Assembly (NCBI RefSeq): GCF_003333315.1
Contig: NZ_PSYR01000004.1
Location: 1 to 32,739, forward strand
Direction: 5' to 3'
Source of the DNA: Acidiferrobacter thiooxydans
GTDB taxonomy: Bacteria; Pseudomonadota; Gammaproteobacteria; Acidiferrobacterales; Acidiferrobacteraceae
Length of the DNA: 32,739 nt
In this document: one piece after another, positions 20,494 to 26,937 of the stretch
Position numbering within the stretch: position 1 is the first letter of the stretch
Layout: every line of letters starts with the position of its first letter
Made by a program: the position numbers and the translations under genes
Notes under the pieces: model-generated
Seen by the model: only the letters and a program-made list of their open reading frames with translations
Databases searched by the model: none
Told to the model about the DNA's origin: nothing

Positions 20494-20538
20494 TTGACAG
20501 AAAGATGTGTGTAATAGAAAGGTGGCATAATACCTGCA
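20494..20538 (+). promoter_or_regulatory. Candidate sigma-54 promoter of glgP, next to the element's right end
   Basis: TGGCATAATACCTGCA (20523-20538) has the invariant GG and GC of sigma-54 promoters separated by exactly 10 bp, a near-consensus -24 (TGGCAT for TGGCAC) and a good -12 (CTGCA for TTGCA). It ends 56 bp before the glgP start. The right copy of the target duplication forms its first half, so the promoter core survives although everything upstream is now the insertion element. A consensus -35 hexamer TTGACA (20494-20499) faces outward just inside the element, but no -10 lies 16-18 bp away. Confidence 0.5.
20522..20531. repeat. Target site duplication, right copy
   Basis: GTGGCATAAT immediately follows the right inverted repeat and is identical to 17960-17969. 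Outside the two copies the flanks differ (CACCT on the left, ACCTG on the right), as expected for a target duplication. Confidence 0.93.
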
Positions 20539-20594
20539 GGCCAGTCTGAACGAATCAGGTCACCTACCCCAACGATCACACAAAAGGTCATCAC

Positions 20595-23150
20595 GTGCCC
20601 GGTACCCGTTATCCCCTGGAAGTCCAGCCGCTCATTCCGCAAAGATTGGCGCGCCTCACAGAGCTCGCAGCTGACCTTCTCTACAGCTGGAACCGATCCA
20701 TCCGCGCGCTGTTCGTGCGCCTCGACCCGAGACTCTGGGAGCAGTGCGGGCGCAACCCCAAACTCATGCTGCGCCGTGTCGCGCAATCGCGGCTCGACGA
20801 GGCCGCGGCGGATCCGCTGTTTCTGGAGGAGTATCAGCGCGCCCTGTCCATATACGACACCTACCACGCCGTGCGCCTGTCCTCCAAACGGACGGACATC
20901 GACCCGCGGACCGATCTTGTCGCCTACTTTTGCGCCGAATTCGGTCTCCACGAGAGCCTGCAGATCTACTCCGGCGGCCTTGGCATACTGGCCGGCGACC
21001 ACTGCAAGGCGGCAAGCGACCTGGGCCTCCCGTTCGTCGCCGTGGGTCTCCTGTACCGGCAGGGGTACTTCACCCAGACCATAGACGCGCAGGGTAACCA
21101 GATCGTCGGCACCGCGCCGGCCTTGCTCGCTGATCTCCCGGTGACGCCGGTGTGCGACCATGAGGGGCATGAGCTGCGGGTGTCGGTCACCCTTCCCGGG
21201 GGCCTTGTGGCACTTAAGGTGTGGCGCGTGGCGGCCGGGCGCATCCGCCTCTATCTGCTCGACAGCGATGTCCCAGAAAACACTAGCGCCGACCGTGGCA
21301 TCACCTGCCAACTCTACGGTGGCGACCGCGACACCCGGTTGCGTCAGGAGATCGTCCTGGGCATAGGCGGCGTACGCGCGCTGCGCGCGTTGGGTCTTGC
21401 GCCCACCGTCTGGCATATCAACGAGGGCCACCCCGCCTTCCAGATCATAGAGCGTATCCGCGAACTCACGACCCAAGGCCAGGATTTCGACAGCGCCATG
21501 GAGGTCGTGGCGGCCGGCACGGTGTTCACCACCCATACACCCGTACCTGCCGGCCATGACATCTTCGACCAGGAACTGTTCGGGCGCTACCTCGAACCCT
21601 ATGTCGCCGATCTTGGGATCACCCTGGATGAACTGAAGTCTTTGGGATCGAGCCCTATAAGTCAGGGTGGATTCAACATGACCGCCTTCGCCCTGCGCGC
21701 ATCGCGTCTGCACAATGGCGTAAGTCGCATCCACGGCGGGGTCGCCTCGCGTATGGAGGCCTACGTCTGGCCGCAGATCCCATGGATGGAAAACCCCGTC
21801 GGGTATGTGACCAACGGCGTGCATGTGGCAACCTTTCTTGCCCACGAATGGAGCAGCTTGTTCGACGTACGCTTTGGCAGCGAGTGGCGCAACAAGCTCA
21901 CCGAGGCCGACTACTGGGCGCGCATCGACACCATTCCTGACCACAGCTACTGGAGCGTCCACCAGTCCCTGAAGGGCGCGATGCTGGAGGCTGTACAAAA
22001 GCGCGTCACCCGCCAACATCGGCGGAACGGGGCAGGTGAGGGCGTGATCCGGCGACTTACGCGGCAACTGGAGCCCGACGCCAAGACACCGCTTGTCATA
22101 GGCTTTGCGCGGCGCTTTGCGACCTACAAACGCGCCGGCCTGCTGTTCGAGGACCCCAAGCGGCTCGCGCGCCTTTTGAACGACCCAGATCGGCCGGTGC
22201 TGCTGCTCTTTGCCGGCAAGGCCCACCCTCATGACCACCCGGGTCAAAACCTGATCCGCCTGATCCACGAGTTCTCACGCAGCCCGGAATTCGAGGGCAA
22301 GGTTATCCTGATCGAGGGCTACGATCTCGCGCTCGCGCGAAGGCTCGTGACCGGCGTCGATGTCTGGCTGAACACCCCGGAGTATCCCCTGGAGGCGAGC
22401 GGCACATCGGGACAAAAGGCTGCCATCAACGGCGTCGTGAATCTGAGCGTCCTTGATGGCTGGTGGGGTGAAGGCTATGCCGGCGACAACGGTTGGGGCA
22501 TCTGTCCGCACAAGGGTCCGATCGACAACGATCAGCGCACCCGAGAGGAGAGCGCGGAGGTGCTGGATATCCTGGAGCAGCAGGTCGTGCCTCTCTATTT
22601 CAATGCCGCCGAGCACGGCTATTCCCGATCGTGGATCGCCATGTCCAAAGCGGCGATGCGGCGCGCCATGCCGGTCTTCAATGCCGAACGCATGGTGCTC
22701 GAATACGCGCGCGACTATTATCGCAAGGCCGCCGGCCATGCGCGGCAGCTGGCGGCCGACGAGGCCGCGGGAGGGCGCGCGCTGGCACGCTGGAAGCGGC
22801 AGGTGAGCAGCGCCTGGAGCGGGGTGCGTCTCGAGCGCGGCCAGGACATCCCTGAAGCGGTCAAGGTTGGCGAATCCCTGCACCTTACGGTACTCGTCCA
22901 CGGCAACGGCCTGCGCCCGGACGACCTCATCGTCGAATGCCTGTTCGAGTCCAGCGACGACCTAGGCGAGGTGCTGCTCCGCGATCAGGCGCCGTTCGTG
23001 GCAGACGGCGTCGATGGCGAGGGGCGCCTCGTCTTTCGTCTCGACCACGAGCCCCGGACATCGGGATTCCAGACGCTTCGTATCCGCGCCTACCCCTACC
23101 ACGCCCTGCTCGCCCATCGTTTCGAGCTCGGCTGCATGGTGTGGTTATAG
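20595..23150 (+). CDS. glgP: Alpha-glucan phosphorylase (GlgP, short/thermophilic-type subgroup)
   Basis: A PLP-dependent enzyme that releases glucose-1-phosphate from alpha-1,4-glucan ends. The 851-residue intact frame belongs to the distant phosphorylase subgroup with an N-terminal DUF3417 (LAADLLYSWNRSIRALFVRLDPRLWE), seen in thermophilic and many environmental bacteria, not the E. coli GlgP/MalP type. Conserved blocks are VAYFCAEFGLHESLQIYSGGLGILAGDH, WHINEGHPAF, TVFTTHTPVPAGHD, YVTNGVHVATFL, IGFARRFATYKRAGLL and the PLP region EASGTSGQKAAINGVVNLSVLDGWWGEGY with Lys608. The start is GTG at 20595 after AAAAGG. It faces away from the glgB operon, was probably divergently expressed with it, and ends at a hairpin shared with the converging regulator gene. 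It provides the degradative arm of the glucan cycle. Confidence 0.93.
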   Translation: MPGTRYPLEVQPLIPQRLARLTELAADLLYSWNRSIRALFVRLDPRLWEQCGRNPKLMLRRVAQSRLDEAAADPLFLEEYQRALSIYDTYHAVRLSSKRTDIDPRTDLVAYFCAEFGLHESLQIYSGGLGILAGDHCKAASDLGLPFVAVGLLYRQGYFTQTIDAQGNQIVGTAPALLADLPVTPVCDHEGHELRVSVTLPGGLVALKVWRVAAGRIRLYLLDSDVPENTSADRGITCQLYGGDRDTRLRQEIVLGIGGVRALRALGLAPTVWHINEGHPAFQIIERIRELTTQGQDFDSAMEVVAAGTVFTTHTPVPAGHDIFDQELFGRYLEPYVADLGITLDELKSLGSSPISQGGFNMTAFALRASRLHNGVSRIHGGVASRMEAYVWPQIPWMENPVGYVTNGVHVATFLAHEWSSLFDVRFGSEWRNKLTEADYWARIDTIPDHSYWSVHQSLKGAMLEAVQKRVTRQHRRNGAGEGVIRRLTRQLEPDAKTPLVIGFARRFATYKRAGLLFEDPKRLARLLNDPDRPVLLLFAGKAHPHDHPGQNLIRLIHEFSRSPEFEGKVILIEGYDLALARRLVTGVDVWLNTPEYPLEASGTSGQKAAINGVVNLSVLDGWWGEGYAGDNGWGICPHKGPIDNDQRTREESAEVLDILEQQVVPLYFNAAEHGYSRSWIAMSKAAMRRAMPVFNAERMVLEYARDYYRKAAGHARQLAADEAAGGRALARWKRQVSSAWSGVRLERGQDIPEAVKVGESLHLTVLVHGNGLRPDDLIVECLFESSDDLGEVLLRDQAPFVADGVDGEGRLVFRLDHEPRTSGFQTLRIRAYPYHALLAHRFELGCMVWL

Positions 23151-23170
23151 TCGCCGGCGTGATCGGCCCA

Positions 23171-23209
23171 CCTGCATCCCCGGTTTGGAACCGCCGGGGA
23201 TGGGGCAGG
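23171..23209. terminator. Bidirectional hairpin between converging glgP and sigma-54 activator genes
   Basis: ATCCCCGG and CCGGGGAT form an 8-bp stem around a loop of about 10 bases. Flanking CCTGC and GCAGG can extend it past a GGG bulge. It lies 21 bp after the glgP stop and 13 bp beyond the opposing stop. There is no long T tract on either side, so intrinsic termination is plausible but not certain. Confidence 0.5.
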
Positions 23210-23221
23210 CGTGTATCCCGG

Positions 23222-24580
23222 TCACGATGGCGTAAGCCAGCGATAGAGCGTGCGTCGCTCGATCCCGAGGATACGCGCCGCCGCCCGCTTATTGCCACGC
23301 ACCCGCCGCAGGACCTCGTGCACGTAGGCGCGCTTGCATTCCTCCAGGGTCACGAGATCGCTCGTGCCGGCCTGGTCGGGGGGCGTGGCGCACGCCACCG
23401 GACCCTGCGCCCGACCATCGGGACGACACACGCGCTCGGGCAGATCCCAGACACCGATGCGCGGGCCACGCGCAAACGCCGCCGCCGACTGGACGATGTT
23501 GCGAAGCTCGCGGACATTGCCCGGGAAGGCATAGCCGTGCAGCACATGCAAGGCCTCGGTCTCGAAACCGTCTACGGCACTACCCATCTCCGTATGGCAC
23601 GCGCGCAGGAAGTGCCGCGCCAAGACTGTGATGTCATCACATCGACCGGCGAGGCCCGGCAGGCTCACAGTCAGCACATCAAGGCGATACAAGAGGTCAT
23701 CGCGAAAACGCCCGCGCGCGGCCGCCAGCGCCAGGTTTCGGTGGGTGGCGGCGACGATACGCACATCCACCTGATGCTCGCGCACCGCCCCCACCGGCCG
23801 CATCCACCCGCCCTCGAGGGCGCGCAGAAGCTTGGCCTGGGCAACCAGGGGCATCTCCCCGATCTCGTCTAGAAACAAGGTCCCACCGTGGGCTGCGGCA
23901 AACAGCCCCTCGCGGCTGCGATTCGCGCCGCTGAAGGCCCCGGCGGTATAACCGAAAAATTCGCTCTCCCACAAAGACTCGGGTACCCCTCCGCAATTGA
24001 CGGCTACGAAGGGGCCCTTGCGGCGCGCACTCTCACCATGGATCGCGCGTGCCGCAAGCTCCTTGCCGGTGCCGCTCGGCCCACTCAGCAGTACCGGCAC
24101 ATCGACACGCGCGGCGCGTACCAGGCGCTCGATCAGCGCCCGCATATCCGTGCCACATCCGAGCATTCCGTGAAACCGCAGGACGTCCGGTACGGGCGGC
24201 GACGATCGACGCGCGCCGGCCGCAGACAAGCCCAGCGCCTCGTGGGCCTGGACAACGGCCGCCGGCAGGGCGGCACCCTCGGCACGACGCGGGCCCCCGT
24301 CGTGCCCATCGCCCGCAACCGGCGCCGCGGGCCGCGGCGACAGCATCATGAACGCCGGTGGCCTTGCCGCGGCGCGTATCCCCGCACACAAGGCCATGCT
24401 GCCGACCTCCCATGGCAGGCCGCTCACCACCAGATCCGCCGGCCAGCGCGGCAGGAGCGCCAAGGCATCATGGGCGCTCGCCGCCGTCTGCACCACGGCG
24501 CCGGCGTCCGACAGTCCCTGCTCTAGCTGCGTACGCGCGATATCACTCTCATCCACTATCAGGATCTTTGATCCTTGCAT
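23222..24580 (-). CDS. Sigma-54-dependent Fis-family activator with degenerate receiver domain
   Basis: An NtrC-type enhancer-binding protein of 452 residues. The N-terminal receiver-like domain (KILIVDESDIARTQLEQGL...ADLVVSGLPW) has Gly54 where the phospho-accepting Asp belongs, and the conserved Lys is not recognisable, so canonical phosphorylation is unlikely. The AAA+ domain is complete: Walker A GPSGTGKE (167-174), the sigma-54 contact loop GAFSGA (214-219, Ser for the usual Thr), Walker B GGTLFLDEIGEMP and FRDDLLYRLDVL. The C-terminus is a Fis-type helix-turn-helix (GNKRAAARILGIERRTLYRWL). The ATG at 24580 follows GGGGGGAGGAGG. No sensor kinase gene is in the window. It lies between two candidate sigma-54 promoters, at glgP and at the divergent small gene, which are its obvious targets. 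Confidence 0.9.
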   Translation of the reverse strand: MQGSKILIVDESDIARTQLEQGLSDAGAVVQTAASAHDALALLPRWPADLVVSGLPWEVGSMALCAGIRAAARPPAFMMLSPRPAAPVAGDGHDGGPRRAEGAALPAAVVQAHEALGLSAAGARRSSPPVPDVLRFHGMLGCGTDMRALIERLVRAARVDVPVLLSGPSGTGKELAARAIHGESARRKGPFVAVNCGGVPESLWESEFFGYTAGAFSGANRSREGLFAAAHGGTLFLDEIGEMPLVAQAKLLRALEGGWMRPVGAVREHQVDVRIVAATHRNLALAAARGRFRDDLLYRLDVLTVSLPGLAGRCDDITVLARHFLRACHTEMGSAVDGFETEALHVLHGYAFPGNVRELRNIVQSAAAFARGPRIGVWDLPERVCRPDGRAQGPVACATPPDQAGTSDLVTLEECKRAYVHEVLRRVRGNKRAAARILGIERRTLYRWLTPS

Positions 24581-24643
24581 GCCTCCTCCCCCCTGGCACC
24601 ACGCCCACGACCTGTGGCATGACGCCTCTGTATTACCGCCTCA

Positions 24644-24660
24644 TGTGTCGTTTCGACACA
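24644..24660. promoter_or_regulatory. Perfect 17-bp palindrome, candidate activator-binding site
   Basis: TGTGTCG-TTT-CGACACA has 7-bp perfect arms. It lies about 100 bp upstream of the sigma-54 promoter at 24759 and 64 bp upstream of the divergent activator gene, the usual distance for an enhancer site bound by a Fis-type dimer. A partial second copy, GTGTCG-N7-CGAC, occurs at 24675-24691. Confidence 0.55.
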
Positions 24661-24758
24661 GGCGCGCACCGAAAGTGTCGCGCTCGGCGACCACCGCGCA
24701 CCCGCGTCCCGGCGCACAACCGCGCCCCTCACCCCGCAGACGGCGGCAGACGGGGCGG

Positions 24759-24775
24759 CTGGCACGGGCATTGCA
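24759..24775 (+). promoter_or_regulatory. Sigma-54 promoter
   Basis: CTGGCACGGGCATTGCA matches the sigma-54 consensus YTGGCACG-N4-TTGCW at every defined position. Transcription would start near 24787, giving a leader of about 28 bases before the small secreted gene at 24815. Confidence 0.88.
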
Positions 24776-24814
24776 CTCCCTGGGCGAGCCAATCAATCGA
24801 GGAAAGACATCACG

Positions 24815-25213
24815 ATGGAGTCATCCCGAACCGCCCTGCGCCTCGCCCTGACGACCGCGATCACACTCGCCTCCGCAAGCGCGTTTGCCGCCACCCAGGC
24901 GCCCGCTGCCGCCACCGCGCATATGCCGCCGCCGGGGGCCACGGCCATGCCGCGCATCGGCCACACGACCCTGAAACACTTCGTGACCGCCATTCGTCAT
25001 GTCTCGCAGATCCGCGCCGCCTACGCCAAAAAGTTGCAGGCGATGAAGGGGCAGCCGGGCGCGGCCCGCGGGATCCAGGTGCGCGCGCAGCAGTCCATGA
25101 TCGCCGCCATCAAGGGGCAGCACCTCACTCTGCCGCAATACAACAACCTCGTCCGGCAGGTCGACGCCGACCCCACACTGCGGGCCCGCGTGCTGCACAT
25201 GCTGCGCCAGTAG
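24815..25213 (+). CDS. Small secreted protein, DUF4168-like
   Basis: A 132-residue protein with a clear Sec signal peptide (RTALRLALTTAITLASASAFA, cleavage near residue 25), so it is periplasmic or exported. The mature part is Ala/Pro-rich to about 45, then helical: LKHFVTAIRHVSQIRAAYAKKLQ, QSMIAAIKGQHLTLPQYNNLVRQVDADPTLRARVLHML. This layout (a helix with V-x2-I-x3-Y, then an I-x10-LT-x2-YN-x10-D-x2-L-x2-R block) resembles DUF4168 proteins, whose function is unknown. GAGGAAAG 7 bp before the ATG is the ribosome site. It has its own sigma-54 promoter and a strong terminator, so it is a single-gene unit, probably controlled by the divergent activator. Confidence 0.8.
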   Translation: MESSRTALRLALTTAITLASASAFAATQAPAAATAHMPPPGATAMPRIGHTTLKHFVTAIRHVSQIRAAYAKKLQAMKGQPGAARGIQVRAQQSMIAAIKGQHLTLPQYNNLVRQVDADPTLRARVLHMLRQ

Positions 25214-25217
25214 TCAC

Positions 25218-25256
25218 AAGGCCGTGGCGCCCCACGGGCGCCACGGCCCTTCTTTC
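25218..25256 (+). terminator. Strong intrinsic terminator of the small secreted gene
   Basis: A 12-bp perfect GC-rich stem, GGCCGTGGCGCC (25220-25231) and GGCGCCACGGCC (25237-25248) with a 5-base loop, begins 6 bp after the stop and is followed by CTTCTTTC. Flanking AA/TT can extend the stem. Confidence 0.85.
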
Positions 25257-25320
25257 CTATCTTTTTGCCCGCGCCGCGTCCCAGCAACAGTTGCGTGCGC
25301 GCGACCCATGCCGGCTGCCT

Positions 25321-26511
25321 CTAATCCGATGAGGCGGAGACCCCGGTCCGGCGCACCGTCACCCCCTCTCCCAAGGCCCGCGCCATGCGCGCGGCCGGTC
25401 GCTCCAGCCAGCGGTAGGCCATATCGGCCGTCAATAGCGTGGCCACGAAGGTGCCCGCCAGCAAGGGCGCGAGAGCGATATGTCCATAGAACAAATGGAG
25501 CGCCGCGAGAAGCACGAGCGGGTGAAAGAGGTAGAGACTGTAGGATATGCGCCCGAGATACTGGAAGACGCGGTGGTCGAGCAGCGCCTTGACGGCGGGT
25601 TCATAGGCGATCACCACGAGTCCCAGGGCGGCCCCCATCATGGTCGGCCAGTCGTGGACCAACATGCGGTGATCGCCGAGCACAGCCAGGGTGCGCGATC
25701 CGTAAAAATAGAGCGCGAAGGCCAGCACCCCAAGGATGAGTCGCCGTCCCGATGATAGCGTAAGATAACGCCTCTTCACCGCATCCCTGTGACAGGCGAG
25801 CAGGGCGCCCAACGCAAACGGCGCGAGATAATAGACCGTATCGCTATAGGCGGTAAGCCCTCCGCCCATGACCGTCGCCGCCCACGCCCCGCCCGCAGCC
25901 GATGCCGCGCCGCGCACGAAGATAGTCGCGACGGCCAGGGCCGCAAAGGGCAGCCAGGCCACGGTCCACGCCGACCGCCTCACCCACACGACGATCAGCG
26001 GAAAGATGAGCGAGACCCGCATCTCCTGCACGAGCGTCCAGATCGTGAAGTCGTAGCGATCCGAATTGAAGGCATCCACGAAACCGGCGTGCTCCCAGAG
26101 TGAGCTTACATTCGGCGACCAGGACCAGAACTTGTTGATCCACGGGCCCAGCCCCGGCAACGGTCCGGTATACAGGAAGGCGGCGCCCAGGATGCCGAGA
26201 ATCACCGCCCCGGCGTAGGGCAGATAAAGGCGCACGACGCGCTTTTTGAGATAGGCGCCATAGCTCAGACCGCCACGCTCCCACATGATGTAGAGCACAT
26301 AGCCGCTCAATACAAAGAAAAAGACCACCGCCGCGCGGCCCGCCCAGGCCAGTCCAAGCGGGGTATAAGACAGCCATTGCAGGGTATGATAAGCGTGCGC
26401 ATAGCGGCGTCGGCCGGCATCGGCCAGGACCAGCACATAGTGCGACAAGACCACCGACACGGCCGCGAGTCCGCGCGTGGCATCCAGTGATCTGACCCGC
26501 CCATCCGCCAA
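25321..26511 (-). CDS. Acyltransferase-3 family (OafA/YrhL-type) membrane protein
   Basis: A polytopic inner-membrane acyltransferase of 396 residues with about ten TM segments. The family signature is at the N-terminus: RSLDATRGLAAVSVVLSHYV, including the conserved Arg and catalytic-type His. Other typical blocks are FFFVLSGYVLYIMWER, YLKKRVVRLYLPYAGAV, the late FQYLGRISYSLYLFHPLVLL and a final RWLERPAARMAR. Such enzymes acetylate or acylate surface polysaccharide, lipopolysaccharide, peptidoglycan or small glycans; the substrate cannot be read from sequence. The best start is TTG at 26511 after GGGGGA, because the signature begins only a few residues later. It is transcribed alone, and no glycan-export genes flank it. 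Confidence 0.88.
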   Translation of the reverse strand: MADGRVRSLDATRGLAAVSVVLSHYVLVLADAGRRRYAHAYHTLQWLSYTPLGLAWAGRAAVVFFFVLSGYVLYIMWERGGLSYGAYLKKRVVRLYLPYAGAVILGILGAAFLYTGPLPGLGPWINKFWSWSPNVSSLWEHAGFVDAFNSDRYDFTIWTLVQEMRVSLIFPLIVVWVRRSAWTVAWLPFAALAVATIFVRGAASAAGGAWAATVMGGGLTAYSDTVYYLAPFALGALLACHRDAVKRRYLTLSSGRRLILGVLAFALYFYGSRTLAVLGDHRMLVHDWPTMMGAALGLVVIAYEPAVKALLDHRVFQYLGRISYSLYLFHPLVLLAALHLFYGHIALAPLLAGTFVATLLTADMAYRWLERPAARMARALGEGVTVRRTGVSASSD

Positions 26512-26937
26512 CGCAGTCCCCCGTGCCCCAACGCCACGCCCGCCCCTTGCCGACGCCTACCTCTGTGTAGAGGGCCGTAGACCTCAGCAGTTCCCGTCGT
26601 ACGCCGATCAATCCGGCACCGTAGGTGGTGGGTAACAGGTACGGCCTGGGTGCGATGCGCCACGATCATGGCGCTGCGACCGACATCCTTCCCCTCGGTG
26701 GGCATCGCCATCGACCCTGAGGTACCCATCGGCGCAGGCCCCGACCCCCTATTCGACCGCTCGCTGCAACGGGGGTTGATCTGCTACGACGGGCGATGTT
26801 TGTGCGCAAGGGGCCCCAGCATTGATGCCGGAGAGGGAGGGTGTCGATCGCGAGGCGATCACCGTCCCCTGGTTGATCCATGGGGCGCAATCGTCGCTGA
26901 GTACCACAATATTATTGATTATTAATTCTATAAAACA
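26512..26937. other. Gene-free interval with an AT-rich tract
   Basis: No reading frame on either strand resembles a known protein. The last 34 bases (about 26905-26938), just after the malQ stop, are almost entirely A and T (including ATTATTGATTATTAATTC), in sharp contrast to the GC-rich surroundings. I found no hairpin for a malQ terminator and no convincing promoter pair. Confidence 0.5.

Larger units (their letters stand above)
17970..20521 (+). mobile_element. IS4-family, IS50(Tn5)-group insertion element carrying a DUF4338 gene
   Basis: This 2552-bp element has 21-bp terminal inverted repeats: left 17970-17990, beginning CTTTCTATTGCACACATCT, and right 20501-20521, whose reverse complement differs only at position 10 (A for G). 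Both abut an exact 10-bp duplication. The first 19 bases of the right repeat match the Tn5 mosaic end CTGTCTCTTATACACATCT at 16 positions, and the left repeat at 15. Inside are a Tn5-type DDE transposase and, 3 bp later, a DruA-like DUF4338 protein, both rightward. The near-identical ends and exact duplication indicate a recent insertion. It lies between glgB and glgP in what was a shared upstream region. The extra gene makes it about 1 kb longer than IS50. Confidence 0.93.

Noticed and set aside
20494-20531. Hybrid promoter made by the outward TTGACA of the element and CATAAT in the flank
   Set aside because: The spacing is 26 bp, far from the 16-18 bp needed. The nearer TAATAG is only 12 bp away.
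20484-22268. Long open frame (594 codons) on the minus strand opposite glgP
   Set aside because: It lies antisense to a strongly conserved phosphorylase, shows no family motif and is a typical by-product of GC-rich codon use. The same applies to long antisense frames at 18019-19374, 13547-14893 and 5371-6393.
26650-26925. Small plus-strand gene in the malQ-acyltransferase gap
   Set aside because: It has no ribosome site, no recognisable motif, a Cys/Arg-rich composition typical of spurious frames, and it ends in the AT-rich tract.
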